Source: JACVRW01 sp963820315 (GTDB taxonomy: Bacteria; Actinomycetota; Thermoleophilia; Solirubrobacterales; Thermoleophilaceae). From it: a DNA stretch of 64,000 nucleotides. The notes below the pieces were generated by a model. The model did no database searches and was not told the DNA's origin. It saw only the letters and a program-made list of their open reading frames with translations. The first letter of the stretch is position 1. Each line of letters opens with the position of its first letter. The position numbers were made by a program, and so were the translations under genes. The stretch spans positions 226,941-290,940 of the forward strand of contig CAWFZK010000008.1 in NCBI GenBank assembly GCA_963820315.1, written 5' to 3'. Positions 42,519-51,307 of this stretch are shown here, piece after piece.

Positions 42519-43972
42519 CCCGCCGAGGGTACACCGAAGTGCTGAAGGACCAGTGGAGTCACGTCCGTGAGCGCCCACTGGTCGCGCTCCGGGGCGTCGA
42601 GCCCGCACATCAGCAGGACGCCCTCGGAGTCGTCGCGGTGGAGCGAGCCGTGGCTGCCGCCGCCGACGTGATCGGCGCCGCCCCAGTCGACGAACTCGAA
42701 GCCAGGCTCGGCCGAGATCAGCACGTCGCCCGCGTGCGGGCTCGAGAGCGCGGACCAGAGCCGCCCGAGCGCATCCGGGTAGACGCCGCTCGTGACGGCG
42801 GCGCCGGAGGTCTCCAGCGCGAGCGCAGCCTCCTCCCCCTCGACGCTCCAGCTGCCGCCGCGCAGGTCGCGCAGATCCTCCCCGGGCCGGAAGCGCAGCT
42901 CACCCTCCCCGGAGCGCACCACGGCCGCGCCGTCCTCGCGCCACACGAGCAGATCGACCCCCTCGAGCCCGGTGAGCGCCGCAATCACGCGCGGCACCAG
43001 CTCCTCCCGACGCGACTCGTCGAGCACGTAGACGGAGCCGGAGCGCGCCGACGGGCAGACCGCCAGCTCGGCCTCGACCGGCGCCGGGTCGGCGGGCACC
43101 AGCACGCGGAACTCCTCGAGCGCCTGCGCCAGGTTCACGCCCTCCTCGACGGTCGTCTGCGAGTGGTCCGACATCACGATCACCGCGTGGTCCTCGAGAA
43201 ATGCCTCGGCTCCCCCCGCCACGTGCATGATGCGCTCGAGCGCGCGGTCGGCCTCGGCGATCGAGGTGACCTGGCCGTCCGGGCCGAGCTTGTGCGAGTG
43301 CGTGTCGTTGTCGGGCAGCGAGAAGAGCAGGAAGTCGAAGAGGTCGTGCTCCGCGAGGTAGGCGCCCACGCAGCCGGTGTGGCGGTCGCGCTGGCCCGGC
43401 ATGCCGAGCGCCGAGGTGCAGCCGGTGTCGCGCGAGTCGAACAGGTCCGCGTAGAACAGCTCGCGAGCGCCGTAGACGGGGTGGCGGAACTGAGCCGCCT
43501 CGGCGATGCGCCGGTAGACACTCGCGCCCGAGGGCTCGTGGCGCGTGCGCCCGCGGTAGATCAGATAGGTGGTGCAGGCGGTCCGGAGGCCGGCGTCGTC
43601 GAGGTGCTCGAAGACCGTCTTGCGCGCACGCGTGAGGTGCGCCATGTTCATGTTGTAGACGGTGTCGTAGAGCGAGCGGACGACCCCGAAGGCGCGCGTC
43701 GCCGGGAACGAGGAGCCGTACTCGACGTAGCGCTCCTCACCGCGGTGGTACCAGTTCATCGAGGGGATGTGGTGCTCGCCCGGGCCGTATCCCGTCGCTA
43801 TCGCCGCGGAGGCCACCGGCGTGACGGACGGGAAGGTCGAGAGGCAGTCGCGTACGTAGGTGCCGTTCGCGCGCAGTGTCTCGAGCGCGGGCGCGCGGCC
43901 CTCGTCGATTGCGAGGTCGAGCATCTCGGGCTTGAGCGAGTCGATTACCGCGAGGACCAGCTTCTTCGGCAT
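42515..43972 (-). CDS. Alkaline-phosphatase-superfamily phosphodiesterase/nucleotide pyrophosphatase
   Basis: The 485-residue protein has the superfamily metal sites: LVLAVIDSLKPEMLDLAID, the nucleophile Thr in TFPSVTPVASAAIATG, SLPDNDTHSHKLGPDGQV, VIVMSDHSQT and VGGGSHGSLHRDDSEGVLLM. No signal peptide is visible, so it may be cytoplasmic. It probably cleaves phosphodiesters or pyrophosphates, possibly nucleotide sugars given the neighbours, but the substrate is not defined. Confidence 0.88.
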   Translation of the reverse strand: MPKKLVLAVIDSLKPEMLDLAIDEGRAPALETLRANGTYVRDCLSTFPSVTPVASAAIATGYGPGEHHIPSMNWYHRGEERYVEYGSSFPATRAFGVVRSLYDTVYNMNMAHLTRARKTVFEHLDDAGLRTACTTYLIYRGRTRHEPSGASVYRRIAEAAQFRHPVYGARELFYADLFDSRDTGCTSALGMPGQRDRHTGCVGAYLAEHDLFDFLLFSLPDNDTHSHKLGPDGQVTSIAEADRALERIMHVAGGAEAFLEDHAVIVMSDHSQTTVEEGVNLAQALEEFRVLVPADPAPVEAELAVCPSARSGSVYVLDESRREELVPRVIAALTGLEGVDLLVWREDGAAVVRSGEGELRFRPGEDLRDLRGGSWSVEGEEAALALETSGAAVTSGVYPDALGRLWSALSSPHAGDVLISAEPGFEFVDWGGADHVGGGSHGSLHRDDSEGVLLMCGLDAPERDQWALTDVTPLVLQHFGVPSAG

Positions 43973-44569
43973 CTAGCGCAGGATCCGGAGGCCGGCGTAC
44001 TTCTCGCCCTCGCGCCGGCGGCCGCCCAGAAGCAGGAGGACGAAGCCGATCAGTGCGAGGAACGAGAGCGGCGGCACGAAGATCGCGATCGCGGCCAGGA
44101 CAAGTGCCGCGATGTCGGCGTAGACCGTCAGGAGCGCAGCGGCGCCGCCCTCGAGCCGGCGCCGAGCCCGCTCGACGAGGCCGCCGACAGCGAGCCAGCC
44201 GAGCGCCGCGCACAGCGGCCCGAGCACGAGGCCGATCCAGCCCTCCTCACCCCCGTCCGCGAGCGCCCCCGCGAACAGCAGCGCACCGAGCACGATGCCG
44301 ACGACGCCGGCGAACAGCTCCACGGGACTTCGCCCAGCCTGAGCCTGCGGACCCGCGTCCCTGCGCTCGATCAGATAGGCGGCCACGCCCAGGCCGAGCA
44401 CGACCGCCAGGAAGACCGGCGACTCGAGAAAGCTCCAGTCGGTGCCGTCGAAGTCGATGCCCGTGTCCGAGCGCGCGAGCGCGCCGGCGAGCAGCGGCGG
44501 CAGGTAGGGCCGCACGCCGGTGGCGCCCGCCAGGCCGGCGCCGGTGCCGATGTCCATGAACAGGCTCAT
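43973..44569 (-). CDS. DUF4126 membrane protein
   Basis: The 198-residue protein starts MSLFMDIGTGAGLAGATGVR followed by PYLPPLLAGALARSDTGIDF, the usual DUF4126 N-terminus. There are about five membrane helices, with a Glu/Gly-rich loop, and it ends in GGRRREGEKYAGLRILR. Function unknown. It is the first gene of the five-gene envelope cluster and is directly followed by the phosphodiesterase. Confidence 0.82.
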   Translation of the reverse strand: MSLFMDIGTGAGLAGATGVRPYLPPLLAGALARSDTGIDFDGTDWSFLESPVFLAVVLGLGVAAYLIERRDAGPQAQAGRSPVELFAGVVGIVLGALLFAGALADGGEEGWIGLVLGPLCAALGWLAVGGLVERARRRLEGGAAALLTVYADIAALVLAAIAIFVPPLSFLALIGFVLLLLGGRRREGEKYAGLRILR

Positions 44570-44689
44570 AGGAGGTCAGGCAAGGTCAGTAGCCTGCGGC
44601 CGGTGAGGTTATCTCCCGCGGGCCGCGCATGAGCACATCGGTGCAATGAGATCATCGGTGCGCGCCCGGCCGCGCCGGGCGCTTCCGCA

Positions 44690-46018
44690 ATGAGCAGCTC
44701 TCGCGACCTCGAGCGCTATGCGGGGCTGTTCGCGTCGCGGACGAAGGTCATGAAGTCGTCCGCGATGCGCGACCTGATGGCGGTGACCGCGCGCCCCGAG
44801 GTGATCTCGCTGGCCGGCGGACTGCCGGACACGAGCAGCTTCCCACCGGAGACGTTCGCCGCCGTCACCCAGCGGATCGCGGCGGAGTCGTGCGCAGAGG
44901 CGCTCCAGTACGGGCCCACCGAGGGCCTCGCGGAGACCAAGGACTGCATCGCTCAGGTGATGGGCGCCGAGGACATGCACGTCGACCCGGAGGACATGAT
45001 CGTCACGACCGGCGGCCAGCAGGTGATCGACCTGGTCGCGAAGACGCTCCTCGACCCCGGCGACGTCGTGATCGCCGAGGGCCCGACCTACCCCGGCGCC
45101 GTGCCGGTGTTCTGCGCCTACCAGGCGGACGTCGTGCAGATCGAGATGGACGGCGCGGGCATGCGCGTGGACCTGCTCGAGCAGGCGCTCGAACGACTCG
45201 CTCGCGAGGGCCGAACGCCCAAGTTCATCTACACGGTCCCGACCTTCCAGAACCCGGCCGGCGTGACGATGTCGCTCGCCCGGCGCCGGCGTCTGATCGA
45301 GATCGCGCACGAGCGCGAGCTGCTCGTGCTCGAGGACAACCCGTACGGGCTGCTGCGCTACGAGGGCGATCCGCTGCCGCCGCTCTACAAGCTCGACGGC
45401 GGCATCTTCGTCATGTACCTCGGGACCTTCTCGAAGATCCTCTCGCCCGGGATCCGGCTGGGCTGGGTCGTGGCGCCCCCGCCCGTGCTCGACAAGATCA
45501 ACCTCGGCAAGCAGGGCGCCGACCTGTGCACGTCGACGCTCTCGCAGCTGATGGTCAAGGCGTACTTCGAGCGCGGCCGCTGGCAGGACTACGTCGAGTC
45601 GCTCACCGACAGGTACCGGACCCGCCGCGACACGATGCTCGACGCGCTCGCCGAGCACTTCCCGCCCCAGGCTGAGTGGACGCGGCCCTCCGGCGGGCTG
45701 TTCATCTGGGCGACGCTGCCCGACTTCATCGACACGACCGACCTGCTGGCGCGCGCGCTGCGCGAGAACGTCGCGTTCGTGCCTGGAGAGGCCGCCTTCC
45801 TCGACGGCCGCGGGCGCTCCTCGATGCGGCTCAACTTCTCCGGCTCGGACGAGGACGGAATCCGTGAGGGCATCCGCCGGATCGGCGAGGTCGTGACCGA
45901 GCAGGTGCAGCTGTACGGCACGCTCACCGGCGAGCTGCGGGTGGAGCCCGGAACGGGCGGCGAGGTCGTGCCGATGCCGACCCCCGCCGAGCGCGAGCGG
46001 CGGGCGCGCGGGACATGA
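44690..46018 (+). CDS. PLP-dependent aminotransferase, class I/II (2-aminoadipate/MocR-like subgroup)
   Basis: The 442-residue protein has fold-type I features: EVISLAGGLPDTSSFPPETF, ALQYGPTEGLAETKDCIAQ, the VTTGGQQVIDLVAKTLLDPG block and the PLP lysine in YLGTFSKILSPGIRLGWVVA. It lacks the HTH domain of MocR regulators, so it acts as an enzyme. Homologues use 2-aminoadipate or aromatic amino acids; the specific substrate is not shown. Its end overlaps ddl (ATGA), linking it to wall or amino-acid metabolism. Confidence 0.88.
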   Translation: MSSSRDLERYAGLFASRTKVMKSSAMRDLMAVTARPEVISLAGGLPDTSSFPPETFAAVTQRIAAESCAEALQYGPTEGLAETKDCIAQVMGAEDMHVDPEDMIVTTGGQQVIDLVAKTLLDPGDVVIAEGPTYPGAVPVFCAYQADVVQIEMDGAGMRVDLLEQALERLAREGRTPKFIYTVPTFQNPAGVTMSLARRRRLIEIAHERELLVLEDNPYGLLRYEGDPLPPLYKLDGGIFVMYLGTFSKILSPGIRLGWVVAPPPVLDKINLGKQGADLCTSTLSQLMVKAYFERGRWQDYVESLTDRYRTRRDTMLDALAEHFPPQAEWTRPSGGLFIWATLPDFIDTTDLLARALRENVAFVPGEAAFLDGRGRSSMRLNFSGSDEDGIREGIRRIGEVVTEQVQLYGTLTGELRVEPGTGGEVVPMPTPAERERRARGT

Positions 46019-46959
46019 ACGCCGCGCGCGTGGCGGTGCTCAAGGGCGGCCGCTCACTCGAGCGCCAGGTGTCGCTGCGCTCCGGAGCGCGCGTCGAGGA
46101 CGCGCTCGGCAGGCTCGGCCACGAGGTCGTCTCGATCGACGTCGGGGCGGACCTGATCGCGCGCCTGCGCGCGGCCGAGCCGGAGCTCGCCTTCATCGCG
46201 ATGCACGGCCGCGACGGCGAGGACGGCACCGTTCAGGAGCTGCTCGAGATCCTCGGCATCCCCTACACGGGCTCGGGCGTGCTGGCCTGCTCGCGCGCGA
46301 GCGACAAGGTGCTCGCCAAGCATCTGATGCTCGAGGCGGGCATACCAACGCCCGACTTCTTCGCCTTCAACGAGACCGCCTTCCGCGAGCTCGGCGCGGC
46401 CGACGCGCTGACCGCCATCGAGGAGCGACTCGAGTTCCCGATCGTGGTCAAGCCCTCCGCCCAGGGATCCGCGCTCGGCATCCGCTTCGCGCGCAGCGCG
46501 ACGGACGTGCCCGCGGCGATCGTCGCCGCCTTCTCGTACGACTCCCGTGTGCTGCTCGAACGCCACGTGGCGGGCCGGGACCTCGCCGTCTCGATTCTCG
46601 ACGACGAGCCGCTGCCGGTCGTGGAGGCGGTGCCGCGTAACGACGAGTTCTACGACTTCGAGGCCCGCTACGAGATCGGCCGCACCGACTTCATCTGCCC
46701 CGCTGACCTGCCCGGCGGGCTCACCGAGGCGGCTCAGGACCTGGCGCTGCGCACCTACAGGCTGCTGGGCTGCTCGGCGTTCGCGCGGGTCGACCTGATG
46801 CTGGACGAGGCCGGCGAGCTGACGGTCCTCGAGGCCAACTCGATTCCGGGGCTGACCGAGACGAGCCTGCTGCCGCAGGCCGCCGACGCGGCCGGCATCT
46901 CGTTCGACGCGCTGATCGAGCGGATCCTGGAGCTGGCGCTGACGCGCCAGCCGGCCTAG
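46015..46959 (+). CDS. ddl: D-alanine--D-alanine ligase
   Basis: The 314-residue ATP-grasp enzyme begins NAARVAVLKGGRSLERQVSL, with MHGRDGEDGTVQELLEILGI, PYTGSGVLACSRASDKVLAK, EFPIVVKPSAQGSALGIRFA and VLEANSIPGLTETSLLPQAA. It joins two D-alanines for peptidoglycan precursors. The first loop is slightly divergent (ERQVSLRSG for the more usual EHEVSL). It ends exactly where the convergent nuclease gene ends. Confidence 0.94.
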   Translation: MNAARVAVLKGGRSLERQVSLRSGARVEDALGRLGHEVVSIDVGADLIARLRAAEPELAFIAMHGRDGEDGTVQELLEILGIPYTGSGVLACSRASDKVLAKHLMLEAGIPTPDFFAFNETAFRELGAADALTAIEERLEFPIVVKPSAQGSALGIRFARSATDVPAAIVAAFSYDSRVLLERHVAGRDLAVSILDDEPLPVVEAVPRNDEFYDFEARYEIGRTDFICPADLPGGLTEAAQDLALRTYRLLGCSAFARVDLMLDEAGELTVLEANSIPGLTETSLLPQAADAAGISFDALIERILELALTRQPA

Positions 46960-47475
46960 CTAGCGCTCCGGCTCGGACTCCGGATCGTCTGAGCCGCCGG
47001 CGAAGTCCTCCGGGGTCACGTTGTCGAGGAAGTCCTTGAACTTCTCGACGACCTCCTCGGTGTCCTCCACCTCGTGCTCGAACTCGATCGCCGACTCCGT
47101 GATCACGTCCTCGGCGGCGAAGATGGGCGCGCCCGTGCGGACCGCCAGCGCGAGGGCGTCGGAGGGACGCGAGTCGATCGGGATCTCGCGGCCGTTCAGC
47201 TGCAGGGTGACCTCGGCGTAGAAGGTGTTCTCGCGCAGCTCCGTGACGGCGACCCGCGTACACGACACCTCGAGCTCGGACAGCATCTCGCTGATCAGAT
47301 CGTGGGTCATCGGCCGCGGTGTGTTGGCGCCCTGGAGCTTCATGAGGATCGCGGCGGCCTCGGGGTGCCCGATCCAAATCGGCAGGAACTTGTTCCCGTC
47401 GCGGGTCTTCAGAAGCACGATCGGCTGCTTGCCGACCATGTCGAAACTGACGCCGTAGATGACCATCTCCTGCAT
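46960..47475 (-). CDS. Bifunctional nuclease family protein (BFN/DUF151)
   Basis: ATG 47475 starts MQEMVIYGVSFDMVGKQPIV, followed by FLPIWIGHPEAAAILMKLQG, PRPMTHDLISEMLSELEVSC and the SRPSDALALAVRTGAPIFAA motif. The last 45 residues are acidic. It has 171 residues. Plant BFN homologues have RNase and DNase activity; the bacterial role is not established. It faces ddl tail to tail without a gap. Confidence 0.92.
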   Translation of the reverse strand: MQEMVIYGVSFDMVGKQPIVLLKTRDGNKFLPIWIGHPEAAAILMKLQGANTPRPMTHDLISEMLSELEVSCTRVAVTELRENTFYAEVTLQLNGREIPIDSRPSDALALAVRTGAPIFAAEDVITESAIEFEHEVEDTEEVVEKFKDFLDNVTPEDFAGGSDDPESEPER

Positions 47476-47524
47476 GGCTTCACGACAGTCTAGTCCGGGG
47501 CGGAAGGCATGCCACGAACGGCAA

Positions 47525-47546
47525 GGGGGCCCCGCTCGGGACCCCC
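47525..47546 (-). terminator. Hairpin between tRNA-Ile and the BFN gene
   Basis: GGGGG and CCCCC arms with an inner CCC/GGG stem and a GCTC-type loop make a strong dyad at 47525-47546. On the minus strand it is followed by CTTGCC, not a T-run, so termination would be non-canonical. It lies between the tRNA 3' end and the next minus-strand start. Confidence 0.4.
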
Positions 47547-47596
47547 TCGGCACTCGCCTGTTGCGCTCGAGTATGACCGAGCGGCGCAGGTCGCGA

Positions 47597-47670
47597 TGGG
47601 CGATCCTGGACTCGAACCAGGGACCTCGTCCTTATCAGAGACGCGCTCTAACCGACTGAGCTAATCGCCC
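47597..47670 (-). tRNA. tRNA-Ile (anticodon GAT)
   Basis: On the minus strand it begins GGGCGATTAGCTCAGTCGGT and ends with T-arm CCTGGTTCGAGTCCAGG, acceptor ATCGCCC and discriminator A. The anticodon loop is CTGATAA, giving GAT, which reads ATC and ATT. The 74-base cloverleaf is complete; CCA is not encoded. A TATCAT box upstream may be its -10 element. It stands alone, not inside an rRNA operon. Confidence 0.96.
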
Positions 47671-47703
47671 GGGACCGGTGATGATAGCGCCGGCGTCCGG
47701 GCC

Positions 47704-48588
47704 TCAGGCGGCGCGCCGGAGGCCCCGTGAGAGGAGCTGCTCGGCGAGCTGGACGGCCTCGGCGGGCGACTCGAAATCGAGCTCCACGCGGCAGCCCTCG
47801 CCCCTCGCCCTGACGCGCACCTCACGGCCCAGGGCGGCGGACAGAGCGTCCTCAGCCGCGGCCAGCGCCTCCTCGAGATCCGGGTGGATGACGGCGCGCG
47901 GGCGGCGCGGCTCCTCCTCCCCGGTCTCGGCCTCGCGCGCGCGGCGCTCGGTCTCGCGGACCGACCAGGCGGCGTCGCGCGCGTCGAAGGCGAGCCGCCT
48001 GCGGGTCGCGTGGTCCTTGCAGAGGAGCAGCGCGCGGCCGTGGCCCTCGCTCAGCTGACCACCCTCGATCAGCTCGAGCGCCTCCTCCGGCAGCTCGAGC
48101 AGGCGGATCAGGTTCGAGATCGCGACGCGGCTGCGCCCGACCCGGCGGCCGACCTCCTCCTTCGTCAGCCCGAGGTCGTCGACCAGCATGGCGCAGGCGC
48201 GCGCCTCCTCGACGGCGTTCAGGTTGACCCGCGCCATGTTCTCCGCCAGCGCCAGGTCGAGCCGCTCCCAGTCGTCCGCCTCTCGCACCATCGCCGGGAC
48301 GCTGTCGAGCTCCGCGATGCGCGCGGCCCGCAGCCGGCGCTCGCCCGCCACCAGCTCGTAGTGGCCGCCGGCCAGCGCGCGCACGACTATCGGCTGCAGC
48401 ACCCCGCGGGCGCGGATCGACTCGGCCAGCTCGGCGAGCGCGTCCTCGTCGAAGCTCTGGCGCGGCTGGCGCGGGTTCGGCTTGACGAGCTCGACGGGGA
48501 TCTCGCGCAGGCCCTCCTCGCCCTTCTGGGCGCGCGGCAGGATCGCCGAGAGACCCCGGCCCATTCCGCGCCGGTCGGCCTCAGCCAC
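47704..48588 (-). CDS. parB: Chromosome-partitioning protein ParB
   Basis: The 294-residue protein has the CTPase/ParB core (IPVELVKPNPRQPRQSFDED, GVLQPIVVRALAGGHYELVA, GERRLRAARIA), then the HTH that reads parS (LTKEEVGRRVGRSRVAISNL) and a C-terminal dimer domain. It loads at parS and slides as a clamp. Its start overlaps the end of parA by 8 bases. Candidate parS sites lie about 2 and 6 kb away. Confidence 0.96.
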   Translation of the reverse strand: MAEADRRGMGRGLSAILPRAQKGEEGLREIPVELVKPNPRQPRQSFDEDALAELAESIRARGVLQPIVVRALAGGHYELVAGERRLRAARIAELDSVPAMVREADDWERLDLALAENMARVNLNAVEEARACAMLVDDLGLTKEEVGRRVGRSRVAISNLIRLLELPEEALELIEGGQLSEGHGRALLLCKDHATRRRLAFDARDAAWSVRETERRAREAETGEEEPRRPRAVIHPDLEEALAAAEDALSAALGREVRVRARGEGCRVELDFESPAEAVQLAEQLLSRGLRRAA

Positions 48589-49339
48589 GGGCGGCCACCT
48601 CCTTGGCGAGCTTCAGGTATGCCGCGCTGCCGGCGCTCTGCGGCGCGTGGCGCAGCACCGGGACGCCGAAGCTGGGCGCCTCGCCGAGCCGGACGTTGCG
48701 CGGCACGACCGTGTCGAAGACGAGCTCCGGAAAGTGCTCCCGGACCTCGCGCTCGACGTCACGCGCGAGCCGCGTGCGCCCGTCGTGCATCGTCAGGATC
48801 ATGCCCGCCACGGTGAGACGCGGGTTGAGCTCGCGCTGTATCAGCGACAGCGTGTCGAGCAGCTGCGCGAGCCCCTCGAGCGCGAAGTACTCCGTCTGCA
48901 CCGGGACGATCACCTTGTCCGCGGCGACGAGCGCGTTGACCGTCAGCGGCCCGAGCGACGGCGGGCAGTCGAGCAGCGTGAACAGGTAGCGCTCGCGGAC
49001 GTCACCCAGGCGCTCGCGCAGGATCGTCTCGGAGCCGGCGATGCGCGGCAGCTCCACGTTCGCGCCGGCCAGCTCCGGCGTCGAGGGGACGACGTCGAGC
49101 CGCTCCACCCCGCTGGCGACGGCCGCCTCGGCCAGCTCGAGGTCGCCCGAGAGGCAGTCGTAGACGTTCGGCTCGCTGTCCTTCGGCAGCCCAAGTGCAA
49201 CCGTTGCGTTGCACTGCGGGTCGAGGTCGGCGAGCAGCGTCGGGTAGCCGGCATCGGCGATGCTGGCGCCGAGGTTGACGGCCGTCGTGGTCTTGCCCAC
49301 GCCGCCCTTCTGATTTGCGACTGCGAGAACGCTGCCCAT
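48581..49339 (-). CDS. parA: Chromosome-partitioning ATPase ParA/Soj
   Basis: It begins MGSVLAVANQKGGVGKTTTA with the deviant Walker A motif, and has FTLLDCPPSLGPLTVNALVA and PVQTEYFALEGLAQLLDTL. At 252 residues it is a small ParA without an N-terminal HTH. With ParB it separates sister origins. A divergent lipoprotein gene starts 104 bases away, separating parA from rsmG. Confidence 0.96.
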   Translation of the reverse strand: MGSVLAVANQKGGVGKTTTAVNLGASIADAGYPTLLADLDPQCNATVALGLPKDSEPNVYDCLSGDLELAEAAVASGVERLDVVPSTPELAGANVELPRIAGSETILRERLGDVRERYLFTLLDCPPSLGPLTVNALVAADKVIVPVQTEYFALEGLAQLLDTLSLIQRELNPRLTVAGMILTMHDGRTRLARDVEREVREHFPELVFDTVVPRNVRLGEAPSFGVPVLRHAPQSAGSAAYLKLAKEVAARG

Positions 49340-49443
49340 CGGGGTTGAAAGTACGTATCGGCCCGGTCGGAAGAGCCATTCGACGATTCGCGTGCGAACC
49401 CTTCAACCGGACGGTTCGGGGCCGCTGCTCTATACAGATAGGC

Positions 49444-49860
49444 ATGAGGAGCATCACCGCCCTCATCGTGCTCGGCGTCCTTGCCGGCGCCGGCTGCGGC
49501 GGTGACAAGGACGTCATCGGCCGCTACGGCCCCCAGGCGGCGAGCCTGGACGTCGTGGTCCGGCCCGACGGGCCGGGCGGGCCTGAGGTCACCAACGACA
49601 TCCGCTGCGGCCGCTTCGGCCCCGGCTCGCCCGGCAGCCCGGAATGCGAGGAGCTCGAGGGCTTCACCGCGCAGGACCTGGCCCCCACCAAGCCCGGGAC
49701 GGCCTGCGCCGCGGTCTTCGGTGGGCCGGCCACGGCGACCGTGCGCGGAGCCGTGCTGGGGATACACGTGGACACCCGCTTCTCGCTCGAGAACTCCTGC
49801 GAGATCGAGCGCTGGCGGCGCAACAGCGTGATCCTGGGTCCCCCACCGCGGCGCGGCTAG
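49444..49860 (+). CDS. Lipoprotein with subtilisin-inhibitor-like C-terminal pattern
   Basis: ATG 49444 gives a lipoprotein signal ending LAGAGCGG, so the mature N-terminus is a lipidated Cys anchored outside. The 115-residue mature part has two disulfide-type cysteine pairs and the block ACAAVFGGPATATVRGAVLG, then NSCEIERW, which resembles the Streptomyces subtilisin inhibitor fold. A protease-inhibitor role is an inference from this pattern. The gene sits on the opposite strand inside the par-rsmG cluster. Confidence 0.68.
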   Translation: MRSITALIVLGVLAGAGCGGDKDVIGRYGPQAASLDVVVRPDGPGGPEVTNDIRCGRFGPGSPGSPECEELEGFTAQDLAPTKPGTACAAVFGGPATATVRGAVLGIHVDTRFSLENSCEIERWRRNSVILGPPPRRG

Positions 49861-49869
49861 GCCTGCCGG

Positions 49870-50583
49870 TCAGCCGAGCGGCCGCTTCCGCGCCATTCCC
49901 GGCCGGCGCGGGAAGCCCTCGGGAGTCGGTCCCGCCTTCTCGAAGACGTGCAGGTGGTGGTTCCGGGCGCCCTCGAACGGGACGACCCGCTCCGCCCCCC
50001 TCGGCGTCATCGCGAGGCGCTCCGCCGCAGTAGCGCCGCCAGCCTCCTCGGCGGCGTCGCGCGCCCCCTTCCAGGCCACCAGGACGCCCCCGGTCCGCAG
50101 CAGCGGCGCGGCGTACTCGACGAGGACGGCGAGCGGTGCGACCGCGCGCGCCGTGACGACGTCGTAAGCCTCGCGGCCGCCGCCCAAGGGCGCGGGCAGC
50201 TTCGCCCACTCCTCCGCGCGCGCCGTCAGGGCACGCGCGTTGGTCAGCTCCGCGGCCTGGGCCAGGCGCGACGCGACGGCCGTCTTGCGGCCGGCCGACT
50301 CGATCAGGTCCACCTGCACCTCCGGGAGGGCGACCGCAAGCGCCAGGCCTGGGAAGCCGGCCCCCGCGCCGACGTCGGCGATCCGGCGCGCCCGCCGCAT
50401 CTCGTCCACGGACAGTCCGGCGAGGGAATCGGCCAGGTGGGCGTCGACCGGGTCGGCAACGGTCGTGTGCGGGTCAGCCTCCGCGGCGAGCGCCTCGAGC
50501 AAGCGCTCGAACTGCGCGGCTGCCGCCCTGGGCAGGCCGAAGCTCCGGCAGAGCTCCTCGAGCGTTTCACGGGAAACGCTCAA
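49870..50583 (-). CDS. rsmG: 16S rRNA (guanine-N7) methyltransferase
   Basis: The 237-residue protein begins MSVSRETLEELCRSFGLPRA, has the SAM loop IADVGAGAGFPGLALAVALP and the block YDVVTARAVAPLAVLVEYAA. It methylates G527 of 16S rRNA. The codons for VSRET coincide with a parS-like palindrome at 50563-50578, as known in other bacteria. It is downstream of jag. Confidence 0.95.
   Translation of the reverse strand: MSVSRETLEELCRSFGLPRAAAAQFERLLEALAAEADPHTTVADPVDAHLADSLAGLSVDEMRRARRIADVGAGAGFPGLALAVALPEVQVDLIESAGRKTAVASRLAQAAELTNARALTARAEEWAKLPAPLGGGREAYDVVTARAVAPLAVLVEYAAPLLRTGGVLVAWKGARDAAEEAGGATAAERLAMTPRGAERVVPFEGARNHHLHVFEKAGPTPEGFPRRPGMARKRPLG
50563..50578. promoter_or_regulatory. parS-like ParB-binding site in rsmG
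   Basis: CGTTTCACGGGAAACG at 50563-50578 matches the GTTTCACGTGAAAC parS core except for one central base. It encodes VSRET of RsmG. The identical word, in the other orientation, occurs in dnaN. Two copies beside parAB are strong support for a centromere role. Confidence 0.75.
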
Positions 50584-50600
50584 GCCGGCCGCGCCCCGCC

Positions 50601-51294
50601 TCAGTCGCGGAAGCCGCGCGTGGGCGAGACGACCAGGCGCCGGTCAGGCTCGTCGCCCTCGCTGTGGGTCTCGACGTCGGTGCGCTCGCTCAAGTACGTG
50701 TGGACGATCTTGCGCTCGGTCGCGCGCATCGGCTCGAGCTCGACCGCGCGGTCGTAGCGAACCGCCTCGGCCGCCGCCCGGTCGGCCATCCGGTGCAGCG
50801 CGCCCTCGCGCCGCTCGCGGTAGCCGGCAGCGTCGATCGTCACCTGCTTGCGGTCCTCCGAGCCGAGGAACGCAGCCCGGAAGGCGAGGTGCTGGAGCGC
50901 GTCGATGGTGGCTCCGTGCTTCCCGATCAGCAGCCCGAGGTCATCTCCGTTGACGGTGGCGCGGATCTCCTCGGAGCTCTCGTCGATGTCGACGGTCGCG
51001 CGCAGACCGAGCGCGTGCACCACCCGCGCCACGATCGCGCGCACGCGCTCGGCGGGCTCCTGCGGGATCTCGTCGGCCTGCTCGCGCCAGGCTCTCGAGG
51101 TCGACCTCGGCACGCACCCGCGCGGGCCTGCCGTCGGAGGGCTCCTCAACGACGTCGAAGTTGACGCACTCCGCATTCAGCCCCGGGAAGCGTGGCTCGA
51201 GCGTCTTCATGGCGGCCCACTTGGCCTCGCCGAGGCTGTCGCCCTCGGCCTCCGCCACCAGCTCCTCGGGGCGCGGCTCTTCGCTCACGGACAT
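50601..51294 (-). CDS. jag: Jag/KhpB RNA-binding protein, apparent frameshift
   Basis: ATG 51294 starts MSVSEEPRPEELVAEAEGDS with the Jag N-terminal motif (LGEAKWAAMKTLEPRFPGL). After EVDLESL the frame changes: the KH domain (GDDLGLLIGKHGATIDALQH) and R3H domain (SERTDVETHSEGDEPDRRLV region) are read one frame over, ending GFRD. Dropping one base at about 51084-51090 joins both into about 230 residues. It sits between yidC and rsmG as usual and binds RNA with KhpA to affect envelope growth. Confidence 0.85.
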
Positions 51295-51307
51295 GACGGG
51301 GATCCTC

